Assembly: GCA_964537505.1 (NCBI GenBank)
Contig: CAZICK010000116.1
Location: 1 to 9,764 of the forward strand
Direction of reading: 5' to 3'
DNA length: 9,764 nt
DNA from: DAINBT01 sp036732785
GTDB taxonomy: Bacteria; Planctomycetota; Phycisphaerae; Sedimentisphaerales; SM23-30
The translations under genes and the position numbers were made by a program. Shown here piece by piece: positions 6,188-9,764 of this stretch. Each line of letters opens with the position of its first letter. The first letter of the stretch is position 1. Under the pieces are notes generated by a model. That model was not told the DNA's origin and did no database searches. It worked only from the letters and a program-made list of their open reading frames with translations.

Positions 6188-7648
6188 TCATACTACCTCG
6201 TTTACCATGCTAATTCCCTTAAATCTGCAGAAATACGCAAGTTCCCTGGTCACATCACCATAGCACGTCACCCGGTGCAATCCGTGTGACCAGTTTTTCC
6301 ATAACCTCGTCGCATCCCCATCTACTTTAACGGTAATCTTCGTACGGCACCCCCTGTCCGCCTCCACCGACACCGGGGCGTCAACAATCTCACCAGTAAA
6401 GTACGGCAGCAGATCGGTACCAACCAATTTTGCCTGCGTAACCTTTTGCCCGATACGCATCTTCACTTGTGGCACTACTCCTTCCTGACGCTCCATAATA
6501 GTGCGCAACTTGTACGGCTCACCAGGCTCATCCGGACCATTCATCTTGGTGGTTCCCAGACAATGAGCCAGAATAATACTGTTGCTCGATTCATCCATCG
6601 TCGGATCGCTGATAAAACCGGGCTTCCCGACCAATCCCTGATACAGAATATGCGTCATAGCGCACTGCAAATCCGACTCACAAATACCGCCCAGACCTAT
6701 ATTATTCAGCCTGACAAAACCCAGACAGGGAAAAGCATAGTCCTGACAAAGTGGCTTGTACATGGAGCCGTAACAATCAACAGTCATTACGGTGGCGTCC
6801 TCTTGAGCCAATAACTCTTCCAACGCCAGCGCCAGTTTGCACGACTTGAATATCTCATCCCGCGGCGGCTCTACAACTTTAACAGCTCCTTTAACCCATT
6901 GGTCAGCCAACGTCCGGGCCTGGCCGTCATCGACCGCATTATACAGATCGATCACCTGTTTGAGTTTGACTTGTTTAATTTCGGTCCCAAATTTATTTCT
7001 TACCTCGTGGGCGTATTTAGCAAACGAATCTGTTGCGAGATTGAGTATTTTGGCCTCTCGCAAATGATGAATCGCACGAAACGGCCTGATGGCAACTGCC
7101 ATCTGCTTGTAATCACTGGTGAGCATACATTCCAGCTTGGCGCCAAGCTCTTCTTTCTGCAAAGCACCGAACCCAACCCATTCATGCCCGGAATACGGAA
7201 CAGCAAAAACCATCGTCGGTTTACCTGCACCGAGAATCTCATCTAAAATCCCTCTTGTTCCGAGGTTGAGATGTATCGCCAGAATACCGTCAACATCTTG
7301 CAACTTGCTTTTGATCCGGGCGACATCATCCCGAGAACTAACCAACTCATCCACGACAAATTCCACATCAGCCAACTCATCCTTCAACTTCGCAAACTCG
7401 CGATCGTAAACCTGTATCTCGCTCTTAAGATCCAGTGTTGGTTTAGGCCAAAGACCGTGTGAGGTCCCCATATAAATCCGGGCAACCTTAACTTTTGACC
7501 TTCGGCAGCCCGCACTGATAAGCCTCGGACCTTCCATCCCCCTGACCGCGATCGGCCCCTGACAACCAATACCCGCCAGGCAAACAGCGCCGCCGGCCAC
7601 CGTCAACTGCAAAAAATCTCTTCGATTAACTTTCTTTTTCATCGCCAT
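6188..7648 (-). CDS. Tat-exported protein related to L-fucose/L-arabinose isomerases
   Basis: The N-terminus MKKKVNRRDFLQLTVAGG is a textbook twin-arginine leader (RRDFLQ, then a hydrophobic stretch to about residue 27); C29 could make a lipoprotein, though the preceding GIG is a poor lipobox. The rest (about 53-486) has the fucose/arabinose isomerase layout. It has an N-terminal Rossmann-like region (VKVARIYMGTSHG; VDGILAIHLNLGTRG at 119-133). A central part follows with MTVDCYG (288-294), E324 in GICESDL and D348 in FISDPTMDE, which fit the two metal-binding acids of FucI. The C-terminal domain has AHCLGTTKMNGP (361-372) and WSHGLHRVTCYGD (453-465), where H458 would be the metal His. The putative metal ligands look retained, so the fold may be catalytic, but on what substrate is unknown; a binding-only role is also possible. 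M3 (7642) is better spaced from GAAAGG than M1. Stop is TGA. Confidence 0.75.
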   Translation of the reverse strand: MAMKKKVNRRDFLQLTVAGGAVCLAGIGCQGPIAVRGMEGPRLISAGCRRSKVKVARIYMGTSHGLWPKPTLDLKSEIQVYDREFAKLKDELADVEFVVDELVSSRDDVARIKSKLQDVDGILAIHLNLGTRGILDEILGAGKPTMVFAVPYSGHEWVGFGALQKEELGAKLECMLTSDYKQMAVAIRPFRAIHHLREAKILNLATDSFAKYAHEVRNKFGTEIKQVKLKQVIDLYNAVDDGQARTLADQWVKGAVKVVEPPRDEIFKSCKLALALEELLAQEDATVMTVDCYGSMYKPLCQDYAFPCLGFVRLNNIGLGGICESDLQCAMTHILYQGLVGKPGFISDPTMDESSNSIILAHCLGTTKMNGPDEPGEPYKLRTIMERQEGVVPQVKMRIGQKVTQAKLVGTDLLPYFTGEIVDAPVSVEADRGCRTKITVKVDGDATRLWKNWSHGLHRVTCYGDVTRELAYFCRFKGISMVNEVV

Positions 7649-7762
7649 CGCCCTTTCAATTAGACTCCGAGCTTGCCAAACCGGCCTCTGACTCGGTCTT
7701 ACAACACGCGGTTTCGATATTACTTACCATCCTACCCATACAAACAGGGGCTTGCTCTTGGC

Positions 7763-9223
7763 CTATGGCGTTCGCTCGGGCAGATGATCTTGTCCGTGAC
7801 GACGAGCTTCGCTTTCCATAAGTTTTATCAGTTCTTTTTTGACATCGTTCGGTAACCGAGAAGGCTGATAGTCATTTATCAGTTTTTGCACCTCACGGTT
7901 AGTTCGCTGTGCAAGGTTGGGAGAACCCTGTGCCTGCCAGCGGGCTCGATTGGCCCGGTCGATAGCAGGGCCTGGTAAAAAGAATTCCCGGTCGCGATAA
8001 CGTAGCGTGTGATCGGCAATGAGCAGATGTTTTTCACGGAGAAGTTCCTGAAAAATACCCAAAGCGGGAAAATCTTCCTTGGGCGTAATTCCTTCTATCA
8101 ATCTATAGGTCATACCGCACATTTCATTGTCCAGAACGAGCTTTTCCAGCGATTGACAGCTTTCGTAATCGATCATGCCCGGCCCGGAAATGCTATTGAT
8201 TCCGGCAAGCGCAGCCAGCGTAGCGCCCATGCCGCTTTCCATCCCCGCCTGGGCGTCGAGCTGTTTTGAGTCGCTCATGGCAATATAAGCCTGCGTGGGC
8301 AGCTTAAGATATTTGCCGATTTCATTATAAGCGCAATCGATCATCATTGTTTCCACGGCGCCCATGGGCGGGGTTTCGTGGCGAACGTCGAAAATAGCAG
8401 GCGAACCGCCATACAGAATCGGACTGCCGGGATTGGCACACTGGCCGATGACGACGCCGCTGAGAGTCTCGGCGGTATGCTGCACCAGGGTTCCGGTAAG
8501 AGTAACAGGGGCAATGAACCCTGAAAGAGGCATGGCGATGAATTCCACCGGGATCCAGTAGCGGGCGCAGTCCACCAGGTTTTGCGAGGTAACGTCGCTC
8601 CATTTCAGAGGAGAGGTCGGACAGCAGGAAAAGATCGTGAGCGGTTTCTTCTTGAGGGCCGCTTCCGACTTACGAACGGCAAGCTGAATGTCCTTCATAA
8701 CGTCGAAGGATTCGATGGTAAACGCCCCGGTAACCACCGGCTTTTCACAGTAAAGCAGGTTCAGGAAAAGACGATAACTATCGGAAATATCTTCATGAAT
8801 GTCTGTCGGTATAAATGCCGTGCTGGCAGAGGTGATATACTTCAATTGACCGATTAGTTTGGCGAAATCGATATAGTCCGATGTGAGGGGCCTGCGCATT
8901 CGGCCGGTCTTACAGTCGAGAACGTTCAAAGCCGTGGACCCAGGGGTAAAATACACATTGTATTCGGAAAAATCATGCGTCTCATTTCCCATGACGTCAT
9001 AAAGCTTAAACGAGGATGGCGTCGTTTTTATCGCCTTCTCGATCATATCGCCAGTGAAAAACACACGCGATTTATCCATATCAACCCTGGCGCCGTGCTC
9101 GGCCAGCATCTCCATAACCGGCGGGTTGTTTAGTTCCACCCCCAGTGTACTCAGGAGGCTGATCGCTTCGTCAATAATCTGCTTGATGAGTTCATCCGTT
9201 AAAAATCGAACAGTTGGCCGCAC
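7763..9223 (-). CDS. MttB-superfamily methyltransferase, non-pyrrolysine type
   Basis: A 486-residue member of the trimethylamine methyltransferase (MttB) superfamily. Such TIM-barrel enzymes move a methyl group from a quaternary or tertiary amine to a corrinoid protein in the cytoplasm. Visible family features are FFTGDMIEKAIKTTP (55-69), YFTPGSTALNVLD (91-103), GFIAPVTLTGTLVQHTAETLSG (235-256; quoted here as landmarks G235, T241, H249 and E252), LYGGSPAIFD (270-279), SDSKQLDAQAGMESGMGA (317-334) and SISGPGMIDYE (344-354). The frame is open without an internal TAG, so this is a member without pyrrolysine, like glycine-betaine or other betaine demethylases; its substrate cannot be read off. 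The start is GTG at 9223, fixed by AAGGAG seven nt upstream; an ATG just before it is followed at once by TAA. Stop is TAG, and another gene in this cluster also ends in TAG, so amber is an ordinary stop here. No corrinoid protein gene is adjacent in the window. It is the first gene of the cluster. Confidence 0.9.
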   Translation of the reverse strand: MRPTVRFLTDELIKQIIDEAISLLSTLGVELNNPPVMEMLAEHGARVDMDKSRVFFTGDMIEKAIKTTPSSFKLYDVMGNETHDFSEYNVYFTPGSTALNVLDCKTGRMRRPLTSDYIDFAKLIGQLKYITSASTAFIPTDIHEDISDSYRLFLNLLYCEKPVVTGAFTIESFDVMKDIQLAVRKSEAALKKKPLTIFSCCPTSPLKWSDVTSQNLVDCARYWIPVEFIAMPLSGFIAPVTLTGTLVQHTAETLSGVVIGQCANPGSPILYGGSPAIFDVRHETPPMGAVETMMIDCAYNEIGKYLKLPTQAYIAMSDSKQLDAQAGMESGMGATLAALAGINSISGPGMIDYESCQSLEKLVLDNEMCGMTYRLIEGITPKEDFPALGIFQELLREKHLLIADHTLRYRDREFFLPGPAIDRANRARWQAQGSPNLAQRTNREVQKLINDYQPSRLPNDVKKELIKLMESEARRHGQDHLPERTP

Positions 9224-9276
9224 GTTACATCTCCTTATAAAAATAGTAATATCATATAGCTACCGCTGCGGCCTTG

Positions 9277-9325
9277 CGCATAAGCAACACACAAGAAAAA
9301 GTGCGAAACGTAGAGCCGCATAAGC
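9277..9325. repeat. 9-bp direct repeats 40 bp apart in the leader
   Basis: CGCATAAGC occurs at 9277-9285 and 9317-9325, exactly 40 bp apart (about four helical turns), both downstream of the predicted leftward promoter. Such spacing would put both on the same face of the helix, as for a cooperatively binding regulator. Chance cannot be excluded. Confidence 0.45.
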
Positions 9326-9335
9326 GAAATCGCAC
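9301..9335. repeat. Inverted repeat in the leader
   Basis: GTGCGA (9301-9306) pairs with TCGCAC (9330-9335), with a 23-nt interval. In the leftward mRNA it lies within about 10 nt of the predicted 5' end, so it could fold as a 5' hairpin or serve as an operator. Six base pairs with a long loop make it weak as RNA alone. Confidence 0.35.
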
Positions 9336-9346
9336 ATTATGGATGC

Positions 9347-9375
9347 AGGATACATATTTCTCCGTAATACTTCAA
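9347..9375 (-). promoter_or_regulatory. Sigma70-type promoter for the cluster
   Basis: On the minus strand TTGAAG (9375-9370) and TATCCT (9352-9347) are separated by 17 bp; each matches the consensus hexamer at four of six positions. Transcription would start near 9340, giving a leader of about 117 nt before the GTG of the methyltransferase gene. Confidence 0.5.
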
Positions 9376-9383
9376 CCTTTTTT

Positions 9384-9397
9384 ACGAGTCACGAGTC
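9384..9397. repeat. Tandem heptamer upstream of the -35 box
   Basis: ACGAGTC occurs twice without a gap (9384-9390 and 9391-9397). It ends 9 bp upstream of the predicted -35 hexamer of the leftward promoter, a typical place for an activator site. Confidence 0.5.
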
Positions 9398-9662
9398 AAT
9401 AATTTTATCCATTTTTTGCACGTTAAGCCACCTTTGACCGATATTTTTCATTTATACGGTCGTAAGTATCAGCCTTATGCAACAAATCGCAAAGTTTTGT
9501 AAAAATAAAACTCGTGCGATGTTTTTGATTGTATTATGCGGCAGGCATGCGCAAAGCAAGAACAAATCGGCTATTGAGGCGGGGGTTGTGAAGAGGAAAA
9601 TAAAAAAGGCATTGAAAGGCATAAGGCACGAGGGGGAAGAAAAAATAATACGCAGAGCAAGG

Positions 9663-9695
9663 AAAGCGGGGCGACTGTTGTGGTCGCCCCGCTTT
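9663..9695. terminator. Strong GC-rich hairpin, possibly bidirectional terminator
   Basis: AAAGCGGGGCGAC (9663-9675) and GTCGCCCCGCTTT (9683-9695) form a perfect 13-bp stem with a 7-nt loop. The AAA/TTT ends put three Ts after the stem on either strand. It would end transcription arriving from the right or any plus-strand transcript, and so insulates the cluster promoter. Confidence 0.7.
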
Positions 9696-9715
9696 AAAAC
9701 CTTTCTAATTTTCTA

Positions 9716-9743
9716 ATCAGGTCAATGGTCGCCTGATATTTTT
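9716..9743 (+). terminator. Second hairpin with T-tract, plus direction
   Basis: ATCAGG (9716-9721) pairs with CCTGAT (9732-9737), extendable by one T-G pair, followed by ATTTTT. The T-tract exists only for plus-strand transcription. With the preceding hairpin it forms a tandem pair although no plus-strand gene is accepted to the left. Confidence 0.5.
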
Positions 9744-9764
9744 AAATAACTCACCTCATTCAAC

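Larger units (their letters stand above)
9224..9764. other. Intergenic region upstream of the cluster
   Basis: 541 bp without an accepted gene. From left to right it holds the ribosome-binding site of the methyltransferase gene, a leader with an inverted repeat and a 25-codon open frame, a leftward promoter, a tandem heptamer, a 5-bp inverted repeat (9436-9440 and 9457-9461), a purine-rich plus strand (about 9545-9665), and two hairpins. A 79-codon plus-strand open frame (9477-9716) is not accepted because it has no ribosome-binding site and runs through the strong hairpin. Confidence 0.6.

Noticed and set aside
5699..6289. Plus-strand open frame (196 codons) opposite the aminotransferase 5' part
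   Set aside because: Antisense of a clear gene and runs across an intergenic gap into the end of the next gene; no domain seen.
7763..9223. Pyrrolysine-containing MttB with an internal amber codon
   Set aside because: The frame is open for 486 codons with no internal TAG, reaching a normal C-terminus.
9224..9340. Cobalamin riboswitch in the leader of the methyltransferase gene
   Set aside because: No B12-box-like sequence was found in the leader, and at about 117 nt it is short for this class.
9477..9716. 79-codon plus-strand open frame, lysine/arginine-rich
   Set aside because: No ribosome-binding site, biased composition from a purine-rich strand, and it runs through the strong 13-bp hairpin at 9663-9695.

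Overview
The window looks like a piece of an anaerobic or facultative bacterial chromosome, most plausibly from the Planctomycetota (Phycisphaerae-like). This is an inference from the mix of families: L-rhamnose catabolism genes, a non-pyrrolysine MttB-type methyltransferase, a twin-arginine leader on a sugar-isomerase-like protein, and zinc-ribbon and terminase-like genes of a kind common in environmental genomes. No phylogenetic marker is present to prove it. Every protein-coding gene I accept, and the one tRNA, lies on the minus strand, so transcription runs from right to left.

Right edge (9224-9764): a gene-free stretch with two hairpins that look like terminators, a good sigma70-type promoter facing left, short direct repeats around it, and a leader of about 115 nt.

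Centre (1772-9223): a co-directional cluster of six genes. In transcription order they are an MttB-superfamily methyltransferase homologue (GTG start), a Tat-exported protein related to L-fucose/L-arabinose isomerases, a class I/II PLP aminotransferase, a GNAT acetyltransferase, a class II aldolase of the rhamnulose-1-phosphate aldolase type, and L-rhamnose isomerase (rhaA). The last two are 24 bp apart and supply two of the three core steps of rhamnose breakdown (isomerase and aldolase). The rhamnulokinase, lactaldehyde-processing enzyme, transporter and regulator are not in the window. The aminotransferase and GNAT genes are 5 bp apart if the longer GNAT start is used. The other gaps are 93-114 bp, so the cluster may be more than one transcription unit.

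Left part (1-1706): a tRNA-Arg(TCG) gene, and on its 3' side what looks like a decayed integrative element. It contains a plus-strand open frame running into the antisense of the tRNA, which resembles the tail of a tRNA-targeting tyrosine integrase. Further left are a conserved zinc-ribbon protein of unknown function and the 5' part of a phage terminase small-subunit-like gene cut by the window edge. An imperfect repeat occurs twice, exactly 900 bp apart, once upstream of each of these two genes.

The most interesting points are the exported isomerase-like protein, the methyltransferase homologue heading a rhamnose-type cluster without a visible corrinoid protein, and the repeat-flanked zinc-ribbon gene. 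A joint pathway for a methylated or amino-substituted deoxysugar is possible but is only a hypothesis.
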